Shown piece after piece: positions 33,340 to 43,759 of a stretch of 47,583 nt of DNA. The stretch is from the NCBI GenBank assembly GCA_049999725.1, contig JBNGIS010016894.1:1-47583 (forward strand), given 5' to 3'. The DNA comes from Haplomitrium mnioides. Its lineage: Eukaryota > Marchantiophyta > Haplomitriopsida > Calobryales. A model generated the notes under the pieces. It saw nothing but the letters and a program-made list of their open reading frames with translations, searched no databases and was not told where the DNA came from. The position numbers were made by a program, and so were the translations under genes. Position 1 is the first letter of the stretch. Each line of letters begins with the position of its first letter.

Positions 33340-33864
33340 TAATTCAGAGAGTTTTCTCAAACCAAGCCACTTAGTATGTGCAATGTGCAGGGCAGGTGGA
33401 AGTGGCTTGGTGAAGATATCTACTCTGTTATCTTTGCTTGATATCCATTGGACATTGATTTTGTCACCATGTTGTTCATGGGTGTAAAAAAACTTAGGAA
33501 CAATATGCTTAATTCTGTCACCCTTAATAAAGCCTTGAGCAATCTGGTCAACACATGGTCAATTATCCTCGTATATTACAGTAGGAGAATCAAGTATAGG
33601 CTGGCTCGTATTGATGTTGATATGGTCAATAAGTTGTCTGAGCCATATACATTCCGTACTAGCCTCATAAAGGACAATGATCTCTTCATGATTGGTCGAG
33701 GTAGTAGTAATAGTTTTCTTGGTGCTCTTTTGTGAGATAGCAGTGCTTCTTTTAAGGAAGACATATCCTGTTTGAGACTTTGCGTCATCAGGATCAGATA
33801 GGTATCCAACGTCGGCATAACCAACAATATCATTTGATGCATTTTTAGAGAAAAAGAGTCCCAT
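33340..33864 (-). pseudogene. Copia RNase H domain
   Basis: The frame from 33864 reads YADVGYLSDPDDAKSQTGYV (first catalytic Asp), then TTTSTNHEEIIVLYEASTEC (catalytic Glu), WLRQLI, and TVIYEDN (Asp). After a frame break near 33559 the end reads HGDKINVQWISSKDNRVDIF and FTKPLP, the usual close of copia Pol. RNase H removes the RNA strand during reverse transcription. The key acidic residues are present but the frame is broken. Confidence 0.82.
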
Positions 33865-33927
33865 GTCCTTTGTATCTTTCAGGTATCTGAAAATGCGTTT
33901 GAGCCTATTCCAATGGCGAATGGTGGG

Positions 33928-35640
33928 CTAGGAGTTGTGCCTTATGAGCATATTTACTGAAAAAGATATATCAGATCTAGTCTGATTTGCAAGGTATATG
34001 AGTGCTCCTATTGCCAACAGGTATGGTTTTTCTGATTCCAGAATTGGTTCATGTTCTTTTCGTTTTCCGAACATGTCCTTTGTTGGGTCTGAAGATCTCA
34101 GTTTCATTGGGGTATTATCCATATTGAATTGCTTGAGAATCTTGGTCGTATATGTGGGTTGATGGATCAGAATACCATTGGGCATATGCTCAAACTAGAT
34201 TCTGAGACAAAAATCAGGTTCTCCAATGTCTCGCATTTCAAATATATCCCTTAGTTTGGCAAGAGTATTGGTAGCTAAAGCTTTTGTGCCAAAAATGTTT
34301 ATGTCGTCTACATAAAGTACAACTGCAACATATTTAGAACCTTGGTGTTTCATAAATAGGCATGGAGCAATGTCATTATTTGTAAACTTTAGTGTCATCA
34401 TTTCTGATTTCAATCTCTGGTACCAATTTCTGCCACTTTGTTTGAGTCCATATATCAATCTCAGAACTTGTATTGCCATTTGTGTGCCTAGTTGATTGAT
34501 ATGTGATCCAAATGCATTTATAGAATGCTTTGCCAACTTCACATTGTCATGTGAAATACTTTGATGATGGGGGACTAAAGGTCCACTTTGCAGCTTGTAT
34601 ATATGTGGGACTAAAGGTCCTCTACAGCTTTGTTTGCTTAGCAAGTTGGCTGGCTAGACTAAAGGTCTTTTGGAGTGCTGCGTGCTCAACGAGTGCATTG
34701 GTTGGACTAAAGGTCCATTGATTTGCTGCTTGCTCAACGAGTGCGCTGGCTGGACTAAAGGTCCATTGATTTGCTTGTGCAGCTTAGTTTCCATCATTTG
34801 GCATCGTCTTTTAGACGTGAGGACTAAAGGTCCTTTCTGGATTGGTAGTGGCCTTTTGAGGACAGAAGGTCCTTTCATTTGTTGGCGATTGAGGACAAAA
34901 GAACCTTTTCTGAGATTGAGGTCTTTATGGACAAAAGGTCCATTTTGAATCATTGTGCCTTTGTGGTCTAAAGGTCCATTTTTATAGTGCATGTCATAAG
35001 GGACAAAAGGTCCAACCTCAGAATTTAGGCCATAAGGGACAAAAGGTCCATTCTCAGAATTTGAGCCATGAGAGACAAAAGGTTTAATCTCAGAATTTGG
35101 GCCATGAGAGACAAAAGGTATAATCTTAGAGTTTGGGCCATTTGAGACTAAAGGTCCATATGCACTTTGGCTGTTCTCCCCCTGAATGTGAAATGCCATT
35201 CTTGATATAAGCTCAGAAGGTGCCTTCATAAAAATTTGGGTATCCAGAGTACCATATAAGTAAGCAGTGATGACATCCATTATATGCATAGTCAGATGAC
35301 GTTGGATAGCGAATGCTATCATGTATCAATAAGTAATAGTGTCAATGACAGGTGAGTATCTGAGGTCATAGTCACGTCCAAGAATTGGGGTGTATTCTTT
35401 GGCCACTAATCTTGCCTTGTATCTTGTGACATCACCTTTTGCATTAAATTTGCGGACAAAAATAAAATTGTAATCTGTTAAATGCACATCAGGGGGTGCA
35501 GGCATGATGGATCCGAAAACTTGTCGTTTTATGAGAGAGTCAAGTTCTAAATTAATTGCCTTTTCCCATTGGGGCCATTCAGTTCTTGATTGTGCTTCTC
35601 TTACAGATAAAGGATTAGACATATCCTTGTCTACAGATTA
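33928..35640 (-). pseudogene. Copia reverse transcriptase with repetitive insert
   Basis: The N-terminal part (35622-35326) reads WPQWEKAINLELDSLIKRQV, FVRKFNAKGDVTRYKARLVA and YSPVIDT. It continues with MHIMDVITAYLYGTLDTQIF (35322 down). A repetitive segment then spans 35160-34555, after which the polymerase resumes at LRLIYGLKQSGRNWYQRL and reaches LYVDDINIFGT, the catalytic YVDD at 34314-34303. The C-terminal part (34185-33928) has ILKQFNMDN, YLLAIGALIYLANQTRSDIS. The frame is the same from 35622 to 34195, insert included, with one TAG (CAG expected) inside the insert. It copies element RNA into cDNA. Stops and a later frameshift inactivate this copy. Confidence 0.85.
34555..35160 (-). repeat. 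36 bp / 12-codon repeat array inside the copia RT
   Basis: The minus strand encodes a run of units of the type NSE.GPFVSHGP, 12 residues each in the upstream half (35160-34900). Further downstream it becomes looser units of 12-16 residues around GPLV. On DNA the core is GACAAAAGGTCC or GACTAAAGGTCC (plus strand), seen about 17 times. The array is an in-frame insertion between the substrate-strand part and the GLKQSGR part of RT. Confidence 0.8.
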
Positions 35641-35789
35641 TGATACAGAGAATGCGAATAAATCATCCATAGTGGTCTAAGATATGTCCCATATTCGACC
35701 GGTATAGGAATAATCAATTGCTATTTCATTGTTCTATGTAGCAATGTTCATTGATGTTGATGGTCTAGGCTTATTATTTGAGCCTATAG

Positions 35790-36235
35790 GTCTGCCACGC
35801 TTTAGGAAGACCATGTTTTTGGTTGTAAGAAGGGATAATTCTGACCATTTGGATGATGCATCGATGGTGATAAGAAAGCATTTGAATGGTCTCGAGGGTG
35901 GGTGGATGGGCTCACAAACATCAGCATGGATCCTCTCGAGAAATCAGAGGATCGAGATGGTTGTCTTGTTATGAGAAGGTGCAATTTTCAATTTGCCTTG
36001 TGCGCATGCTAAGCATGGAGTTTGCAATGGCAGTGGATGCACATTTTTTGGTATGCCTTTGTTGTCCTTCTTAATGCGGTAGAACATGTCGTGGCCTGGA
36101 TGTCCAAGGCGGTTGTGCCATGTAATAGATGTAGATACCGTTTTGGTAGAGGCATGATATGAGAATACTTTTGTGGTGTATAATCTTGGTGGTGATTAAG
36201 GGAAAGATTCTCGTATGTCAAAGTCTGTCATGGTT
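35790..36235 (-). pseudogene. Copia pre-integrase and truncated integrase
   Basis: In shifting frames the minus strand gives LGHPGHDMFYRIKKDN (the H-rich zinc-binding start of copia integrase), CLACAQGKLKIAPSH (its Cys pair), ADVCEPIHPPS and DASSKWSELSLLTTKN. It then passes directly to KRGRPIGSNNKPRP, which belongs to the linker before RT. The catalytic core after the first Asp region is therefore deleted near 35810. Integrase would join cDNA to the host chromosome; this one lacks its active site. Confidence 0.65.
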
Positions 36236-36760
36236 TGAGTCAGGATGTGGAGGACTTCTTTGTCCTGAAGTGATCCTGTTTGAATGTGAAAACCGTTTTG
36301 TTGCATATCTCGGAAACTGATGAGGTTTCTGGTTGCTGCAGGTGCATAAATTGCTGATTTGATGTCTAGTCTTGTTCCATTTGGAAAAATGACGGTCGTT
36401 GGACCATGTCCTTCTTCAATTTGATTATGACCTGTAATAGTAGTCATTGGCCTAAAAGAAGGTGTGATGGATGAGAAATATTTGCGGTCTTGCAAGATAG
36501 TATGTGAGGAACCATTGTCTACAAGGCATGTTATCTTAGATCCATGTTTCTGGTCAGATAGTGCTGATTGAGTCATATGATTTTCTGAATGTGCATTGTA
36601 TTGTGGATATTCATCAGTGTCTGTCATTTCCAGTAAGTTGCCATGTACCTCATGAGTGTGAGGTTTGGTGCTTTGCTGGTATAGACGCGCTAAGTGCGCT
36701 GGCACTCTGCATGTGTGTTGAGTGTGGCCACATGTGCCACACCTATTGCATGTAGTTTGT
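36196..36760 (-). pseudogene. Copia nucleocapsid zinc knuckle and protease
   Basis: The frame contains CNRCGTCGHTQHTC at 36750-36709, a CX2CX4HX4C zinc knuckle that closes gag. It then has KITCLVDNGSSHTILQDRKY, the copia protease active site (normally D-S-G-S/A, here D-N-G, Asp at about 36519). Downstream FPNGTRLDIKSAIYAPAATRN is the usual protease end (flap and the A.YAP..RNLIS segment). The protease would cut the polyprotein. The serine-to-asparagine change beside the catalytic Asp may reduce activity. The frame is open for 169 codons. Confidence 0.8.
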
Positions 36761-37624
36761 TGTTGGTGCGGACCAGATGTATTCTGTTGGCCTCTATTTG
36801 ATTGCTTGACACCTCTATTGTGCTATGTGTGTTGGGGCATATTTTTTGGTGTTCTTGGAATACGACAATTGGGATTTCTGTCCTTGTGGTTTGCATTGGG
36901 AGGTCGACTGCTAGTCGGCCCGTGTACGCTTCCCTTGAATCAGAGGCTACTTCTTCCTTTGCCTCTAAAAAAATGTTTGTTCCTAGAGCAAAGGTAAAGG
37001 CTGGTGCTTGTAAAATGTGATTCGGGGTTCAGATGAGGTGCGGCTGACCCTTGGGGGTCGCTTCTTTGCATTTTCTACGAGTAGTAGTTGGTGCTTTTCA
37101 GCAAGTAGCATGTATGCTATAAGTTCGGAGTATCGAGTGAATCGTATGTTGTAATATTGAGATGCCAAGATGAGATTGCTCATAGGGAATGTAGATAGAG
37201 TTTTCTCTATTTGTTCTTTGTCGGTCACGGGATGGCCACAGATTGCTAGTTGTGAGACTATGCAAAATAATTCGCTGTTGTAATTTGTAATGGACGTATG
37301 GTCCTGGACTCGTAGATTGATCTAATTGTGTCTCGCTGCTAGGAGTGATATCGTTGTCAAATGGTCAAATATGAGTTTTAGTTCTTCTCATAGTAGATGG
37401 GGACTGTGAAAGTTGAGGTACTGAAGCCTGAGGGGTTCTACCATATAGTGTCTGAGTAGGATCAGTGCTCTGGCTGCGTCACATGAGGTGACGTTGCCAT
37501 GTAAGTTGATGACTTCACGAATAGCTTTGGATGTCAAGTATGTCCGGACATCAAGTGACCAAGAACAATAATTGGAGCCGTCCAATTTTAGAGATTGAAA
37601 TTTTAGAGATTCAACAGATGTCAT
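36761..37624 (-). pseudogene. Copia gag
   Basis: It starts at 37624 (MTSVESLKFQSLKLDGSNYC), the usual L.G.NY..W opening of copia gag, followed by WSLDVRTYLTSKAIREVI. After a stop at 37388 the same gene resumes with DKEQIEKTLSTFPMSNLILA and RFTRYSELIAYMLLAEKHQL (37220-37130), the hallmark gag C-terminal part. A basic linker with several stops leads to the zinc knuckle. It forms the particle. Start chosen because it is the first in-frame ATG before the conserved LDGSNY segment. Confidence 0.78.
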
Positions 37625-39643
37625 GTTTGACCTGTTCTCTGTTTTGTTGGGAGTACATGTGAAGGAGGTAGATAAACCATGAGTTCAGGCAAATGTAGCT
37701 GCTAGGTCAGGGCTATGATGTTTTGTACTATGTACAGATGTGTGATGGACCAAAGTCTGGTTGATCACGGACCCTAGTACTTGTTTATGTTTTCTGCCTT
37801 AAGCGGAAAAATCAAATAATTGAAATGAAAACAGGAAATAATTGGACTAGCTGTGAATCGATCTGTATGAATCATTGAGAATTGAAATAAAAAAATGAAA
37901 TGTTGCTAATGAATGAAGAGACTGCCCTAGAATTGTTTGTCTATGTCTTCTGGTGTGCCGATATCGTATCCCCTAGATCTACCATGTTGGTCCGCTTTGA
38001 GTAAAACCGGACCTAGCCTTCTATCGTTGTAGTGCCTTTCTGCAAATCTGGTGTTGTAAAAAAAAATAAAGTTGTTGCAGGTATGGCCAGATAAAGGTTG
38101 ATCTTAAGAGGTGGTAGGGTCAGTGCTTAGGTTAGTATAATTCTCTTGTAACAGGAAGTGATCCAGATTCAACAATTGTATCCGTCGTGGGGAATGAGAT
38201 CATTTTGATAGCAAAGAGAAAGAATAGAATATAATCAATATGAGAGGTTGAGAAAGTTGAACCAGGAAGTGATGAAGAATAGAGTGAAAGAGCTAGAAGT
38301 GCCAAGATGCAGTGTTGCTCTTTTGTTGAGTGTTGATGTAGTCTCTATGTAGTCACCCGGGTCTTCGATGTTGTATAAACAAGTGAGTCAAACTTGTGCA
38401 TAGGTTTGTGCAGCCTGTGTCTCACCTTTCTCTTGCTTGAATACTACTCCCTTCGGCAGTGGGGAAAGCACTTGTTCAGAAAAGAAGCAAGCTTATACCA
38501 AAATGTGAGATCAGTTCTAGTCTTTCAATGTTAGAAATTAACGAAGGAAGGTAAGATGAAAGAGGTCTAGTAATCTCTTATGTCACGAAGAAATGGTGAA
38601 GAGATACAGTCTTGGGTCGTAAGCATAGAAGTTAGCAATGCAATGAGAGAGGGGGAGGGGGGGGAGGGAGGAGGAGGTTTATGACCTGTTTGCTATCGAG
38701 GAGACAGTATGAGCTTCTCATAGATAAATAGTAAAGGCAGATAGGTAATACGTGTGCAATGCAAGTTAGCTTTGAGCATGCATAGGGTCAGCGAGTCAAC
38801 AAAATATGAGCCAAGTTGCTTAGGTATTGTCGAACAGAGAAAAAACAACAAGTGAGGAAAGAAAGAGAAGGGATAAATGGTGAAACCGTGGACGGGAGTA
38901 AGGTCGCCAAGTGTAAACCAAAATATGAGGAAAGCTTCCAGTCGAGCGATCGCAGGATGTCACCCAGACAAGTAGTCGACCAAAAAAACAGAAATGTAGT
39001 TCTCTAGGTGAGAGACAAAGAGAACGTTAAGAGTCATTGGTTGCGCCAAGTAGAGACGAGTTGAGCGTAAATGGAGTTGTCGTCCACTAGGGGTAAGCAG
39101 TGCGCAAGGCCTGGCTGGTGAAGAATCTGCGTCAATTGAAGAGAGAAACAAAGTCAAGCAAATATGCGGGCGTCGACGAGCAGGAGATGAGCGCCGTAGG
39201 TAGCAGGAGAGCAATAAGCAAATGTTGCGAGCAGCAAGAGATGGGTCACAAGTGTCGCGAGCAGCAAGAGGCAAGTTGCAAGCAGCCAAAGAGACAAGTC
39301 GTGAGCAAGAGGTAGACAAGCCGCAAGCAAGAGAAATGAGTTGCGAGTAGGAGAGAGAGCCCTAGCCCAGACAGAGGGACATTCAAAAAGAAAGAGGGCG
39401 GCGCGTGAAGAAAAAAAAAAGGAGTAATCTTTTAGAGAAAAGAAAAAAGGATAGAACACTCAAATGAAGGAAATGAATTATCTACGCTGCAAACTTCCAT
39501 TGTTAGAGCATTTTGTGAGAGAAAAAAATGAACGAGAGGAAAAAAAAAAGGTCATGCACAAAGGAGAAAAATGTGTACGTTGATGTTCTCTCAAGTGTTG
39601 GTGCAGGTAGAGCGCATGCAGGAGATAGAAAAAAATGTAGAGT
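37625..39643 (-). other. Long copia leader
   Basis: About 2 kb between the 5' LTR and gag without a coding region. It includes degenerate GAGCAGCAAGAG-type repeats at 39200-39350 and a G-rich tract at 38648-38676. Such a leader is long for copia and may contain a further insertion, but I see no element ends. Confidence 0.5.
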
Positions 39644-39661
39644 CCTTTTGTGTTGATAACG
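39644..39661 (-). promoter_or_regulatory. Candidate primer-binding site
   Basis: The minus strand directly after the 5' LTR reads CGTTATCAACACAAAAGG. A GTTATCA.CAC start is seen in copia elements that prime from an internal part of initiator-Met tRNA; that assignment is from general knowledge, not tested here. Confidence 0.45.
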
Positions 39662-39778
39662 TGTTATCGCATGAGCACTGCACATACACACACGAGAGCT
39701 TCCGAGAGCGAGAGTAAAATAGTTGGAATGAATGAATGTACAACTACTTACATAGGGTTATATATGGTCCCTATAACA
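39662..39778 (-). repeat. Copia 5' LTR (117 bp)
   Basis: Near-identical to 32691-32807, with TGTTAT and ATAACA ends. Followed on its outer side by TTTCC, the probable target duplication. Confidence 0.85.
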
Positions 39779-40580
39779 TTTCCTAACCAAATGTATTTGT
39801 CTGTCTTATTGCTATATGTTTGTGAAGTTTGTTAATGTGTTGTGAAGTTGAGGCATAGAAAAGAAAGCTATCATCAAGAAAAAAGGATCTGCCTTGTCTT
39901 GAGTGTCGTTTCCATGTCCATTCATCAAAGTGATCAATGTTCAGAGAAAAAAAAGGGACTACATCCAAAAAAAAGTGTCTCAATGTTGGAATTGCTTGTG
40001 ATGTGTGTGTCTTAGCTTAAGCTGCATCAACTAAATTTCAGCCCATTGGTGTCGGCGTGCGAGTTCAATTTTGCTAGATCTTATAAAGCTTTTGTTCTAG
40101 AATATGTTGGCTCTTTAGTATTGTAGCATGATTATCTCTTGTACCTCACTGATTGAATTAAGAAGACTTGATTAAAGTTTAGATTTGCTTATATGTCAAG
40201 CATATGATTGGTATATTGTTGTAAGTTGGCCCTCACCTCTCCTTCGGCACCTCCTCAATATTATGATGATTGTGTGCATGTAAATCCTATGTCAACACTC
40301 GTCCCACCTAATGCATTCCTTCCATGCCCTAGCGATTCTATAGCTATTTCGTTCCCCTTGTAGAGAGTAGTAGAGTTGTTCCTCTAACAAAGCAATCTGT
40401 GGACTCCTTGGTCTAGAATGAACTCAGCTCAAACCAGTTAGCAAGACCTCCCTTGACAAAACCTAATGTGATGACATTATATTTGGTGGTGTAAGTTTGT
40501 AGCTCAACACGACGTGTTCTCCTTTTATCTGATCTATAAATGTTGCCTGATTTTAGATGTAGTCCTTCCATTTACTCATT
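39779..40580. other. Gene-free stretch
   Basis: AT-rich sequence with no ORF of note, no LTR ends and no match seen elsewhere in the window. It is the right flank of the copia insertion. Confidence 0.3.
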
Positions 40581-41640
40581 TGTATCAATTCGGTTTTCAT
40601 TTCTTTCCTTATCGACTGTTGGTCTTGTATCGGCCATGAACCCTGATCTTGTCTTTTTCAAGAACCTCAATCGATGTTCATAACTCCCATCTTTTGGGTC
40701 TCGAGATTGTAGTCAGCTCTTTCCTACTAGTATTGACCAGTCTCCCTCTTTGACCTTTAGCCCTGGTACCTACCCTTCAAGTCCTCCCGCCACACCCGAT
40801 GTTGCTTTCAAAAGGGAAGTTAGACCATCACATTTGGATAGTCTGTATCATTGATGTTATACCAAAAACTTAGGCCCTTTGATAGTTAACCTAGCCAAAT
40901 TCCAACTCCTTTGGAAGTTCTGTCCTGACCTTATGCTATGTATCTAAAGATGAACCACACTAGCTATTAGACTATTTGCTATAAGAACAATAGTTTGTTC
41001 AAAACCAATGCTAGGCTTTCAAAGATGACCTTGATCGTACCTTGAAAGCCAAAGTCTAGGCTAAGAACATATAGACCAGTCCAAACCTCTACCCTAGGGT
41101 TCCCTCACTTTGACCAACAATATCAAGTTGCCTGACAACATCATTTAATTGGGTAGCTTGACTGTCGCCCTTGACAAATCGTATCAAATTTCCTTGACCC
41201 AAAGTTCCTCTAGATTCCAGTTTTGATATCCTTGTTTGATGCCCGAAAGATAACAAAAACTTTCAAGACCTAAACTTTAGAAAGATTCCTTCTTTGAATC
41301 TTAATGTGATGCTTGACCAATAATAGAGCATTCTCTTACCCAAAGTCTCATTAGACCGCATGCCTAACAGGATTCCATGTCTCCAACCGATAGTACAAAT
41401 TGTTAGACCTAAGTTTTAGAAAGGTTCTCCTCTCGATAGCAATAATAGTCGTCCCTCTGATAGAACCAAAACCGTAGACCCAAATTCTTGAAGTACTCTA
41501 ATCTCAACTTACGTATTTATCCTCCGATCGATAGTAGAGCACATAAAACCCGGATTTTGAAAGATTCCATACTCAATCTTAGAACACACACCCACTTAAT
41601 TAACTACTTGTTAGACCCAAACTTGTGCAAGATTATGTTC
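40581..41640. repeat. Degenerate tandem array of about 90-110 bp units
   Basis: Recurring phrases are (A/G)ACC(T/C)AA..TTTNGAAAGATTCC, GAT.GATAGTAGAGCA or ..ATAATAGAGCA, and CAATCTTA. Clear units lie around 41260-41345, 41395-41470, 41470-41560 and 41550-41640. Units further left are more diverged. It ends where copy B begins. Confidence 0.5.
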
Positions 41641-42221
41641 TCGAACTTTAGTTCTATTATGAATTGAACTGATAAATTGAACTGACGGAGAAAAGAGTAC
41701 ACCGATATGTCGTGCATGATTGTTAACTTCTAGATTTCTTGTGGGTAAGTGTGGGCATGTTTGTGCACTTCTCGACATACACTGAATGTTGCTGACACTT
41801 GAAGTCACAATGAGGTGCTCTTTTTATGAGTTCTGAATCGAGTTTGTTAGTGTATAAATAATAGATAGAAATCAATTGGAGTTCAATTCTAGTCTTGATT
41901 ACTACTTATGATGTTGAGAGAGTGTTGGCTACCTATCTCATTAGTTCCTTAATGTGTATTGACCGCTCAAGATTCATCGGCCATATTATGCATTTGCCAT
42001 TACTAGAAAACATTTTGCAATGTTTGACCATCGCGACATGCCAAATTGCGTACTTGCCACTACTAAGAAGCATTTGACCATCACAATCATAGCCTCAACC
42101 TTTGTAAGCCCCTCTAATTGATGATCCATCAGAACCACCTGATCATTCATGCCTTTTGTTGTAATTGAACGTTAGTTTGCATCGGACTTAGCAAAGCATA
42201 GCATTATATTATAAACATCAA

Positions 42222-42830
42222 GTGTTCAGTATTCTGCATGTTCCTCTTCTCATACCTTACCCACACACTCAACACTATACCCTAACAAAACAAAAGATGT
42301 ATGACAAGTACGAGGAGGATTATTTAGAGGCAAAGATGAATCCTATGAAGCTAAAGAACTATTTTCATCTAAGAGTACATTTTTCTCATGATGGTTGGAA
42401 AGTGGCGAGCATAATTGATCTACTATTTATGGAGCTTGTGCAAGTGTTGGTAGCTATCTTGCATCAACCAAACGACCAATATATAACAAAGTATGTGATG
42501 GGAGTTTTCATGAATGCTTGAAAAGGCCATTCAAAAAGGTTGGGTGGCTACAATTTTCAAAAGATATGTGGAGAAGACTAAAGGGGAAAAGCCGAGTGGC
42601 ATTTGGTATGGGTCATTTCTACTGCATGTTGTTTAACACCTCAAGATGTCCACAAAACAAGAGAGAGCGGTGCTTGAGAGAGAATTGGATGATATATCCA
42701 TCGAAACCATTTGCAATTCAATGGGGCTAATGAAGAAGGGCATGATAGCCTGGGCTCTACAAAGCATCGATCATCTTTCACCGAAAGAAGTTTAGAGCAC
42801 AAAGCAAAAGGAAGTGGGACATAACATTTA
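42222..42830 (+). pseudogene. Conserved unknown protein of the dispersed repeat
   Basis: 42222-42521 is open for 99 codons and includes KMYDKYEEDYLEAKMNPMKL, FHLRVHFSHDGWKVASIIDL and ILHQPNDQYITKYVMGVF. A frame change follows, then 42518-42730 gives KRPFKKVGWLQFSKDMWRRL and AFGMGHFYCMLFN. A third frame adds RELDDISIETICNSMGLMKK and GMIAWALQSIDHLSPKEV. The last part aligns with 1950-2060 of copy A. I do not recognise the family. The mix of hydrophobic helices and conserved tryptophans suggests a folded enzyme-like or DNA-associated domain, but no motif fixes a function. Confidence 0.45.
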
Positions 42831-43249
42831 GTCCAAGAAATCAAAGACTATAATAATGAAGGCAATGACTAAGACATAGCCACAAACATTGAGAAAGAAG
42901 AGTTGGTATTTGTTGTTCGACAAGCAAGTCGATTGTCGTCAGATTGAGAAGGTAGGTATTTTATTGGAATAGGAAAATAGGAATTGAAAATAAAAGAAAT
43001 TATAAAGCAAGAGAATACAATGAACGGAGTTTTAGAGAGGAAATGGTTAAAATAGGCTTGGTAGGATAGCCAATAATCTTGGTGGGAAGATTTGAGAAGA
43101 GTACAAGTTAGACGACTATATGAAGCAAAAGACCAAATGAGAAGATGGTTGAGGAATCAAGAGCTAAAAGACTATAAAAGAAGGTGGTTGAGGAATTATG
43201 AACCAAATTGTCAGTAATAAATCTGATAAATCCAAAATCTGATACAGCT

Positions 43250-43650
43250 GAAGTTGTCGAAATGACAAAGAAATTTCATGCCACTTGAAGAAAAAATACT
43301 TATGTGAAGATCTCTTGAAAGCAACGTATGAGGTTGTGGCTTGTTAGAAGATGTGGGCCAAAGTTTGGGAAATTGAAGGCCAACTTGTTGGACCAAATAG
43401 AGGTGAGCCTCCAAAGACTAATATGTGATGTCTCTACAATGAATAGTAAGGCTAAGCAAGATGAGGAGGATTTAATGGCTTATCAAGAAGGCAAAGAATA
43501 AAAGGTGTTGTTCGAGTCAAAGAAGACAAACTTCATTTCTCAAGTAGGGTATCTCTTGTCGATGGCCAAAAGAGTTGCCTATGACGAATTGCCAGCAATG
43601 GCTGGTGGAGCCATGGATCTTGACATGGACATAGACTATAGCTAGATTTA
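43250..43650 (+). pseudogene. Coiled-coil remnant in copy B
   Basis: It matches 2520-2900 of copy A, including the KYLCEDLLKATYEVV, KMWAKVWEIEG and MAYQ.AKE segments, but is broken by more stops and shifts. Shared changes of frame would mark common descent; I could not align it in detail. Confidence 0.45.
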
Positions 43651-43759
43651 GTTTATGGTCAAATTTGGACTAAATTTCAAGCTTAGATATTTTCAAAAAC
43701 ACCAAGAACGAGCTTCAATTGTATGAAGTAGGAAAATTTTTTAGCAGCTTGCGTTGGTC

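Larger units (their letters stand above)
32691..39778 (-). mobile_element. Full-length Ty1/copia retrotransposon
   Basis: Two 117 bp direct repeats (32691-32807 and 39662-39778), both starting TGTTAT and ending ATAACA, bracket copia-type gag, PR, IN, RT and RNase H on the minus strand. Flanks TTTTC and TTTCC fit a damaged 5 bp target duplication. A polypurine tract abuts the 3' LTR and a primer-site candidate abuts the 5' LTR. The order PR-IN-RT-RH is diagnostic of copia. Stops and an integrase-core deletion make it inactive. By eye the two LTRs differ at about five positions of 117, so insertion is moderately old. Confidence 0.88.
41641..43650 (+). mobile_element. Unclassified dispersed repeat, copy B
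   Basis: Same order as copy A: leader with GATAGAAATCA and CTAGTCT..ATTACT, a coding block, a coiled-coil block ending near GCTGGTGGAGCCATGGATC, then the tandem array at 43760. Copy B keeps a coding segment (42222-42730) that I could not find in copy A. The boundaries are flanked on both sides by tandem repeats, which is unusual for an LTR element. Confidence 0.55.

Noticed and set aside
34670-34948. Plus-strand 92-codon frame GWTKGPLI.. opposite the copia RT
   Set aside because: It is the antisense of the 36 bp repeat array; the repeat keeps more than one frame open.
42222-42730. Possible plant mobile-domain or transposase gene
   Set aside because: No catalytic acidic triad or known signature could be recognised; left as unknown.
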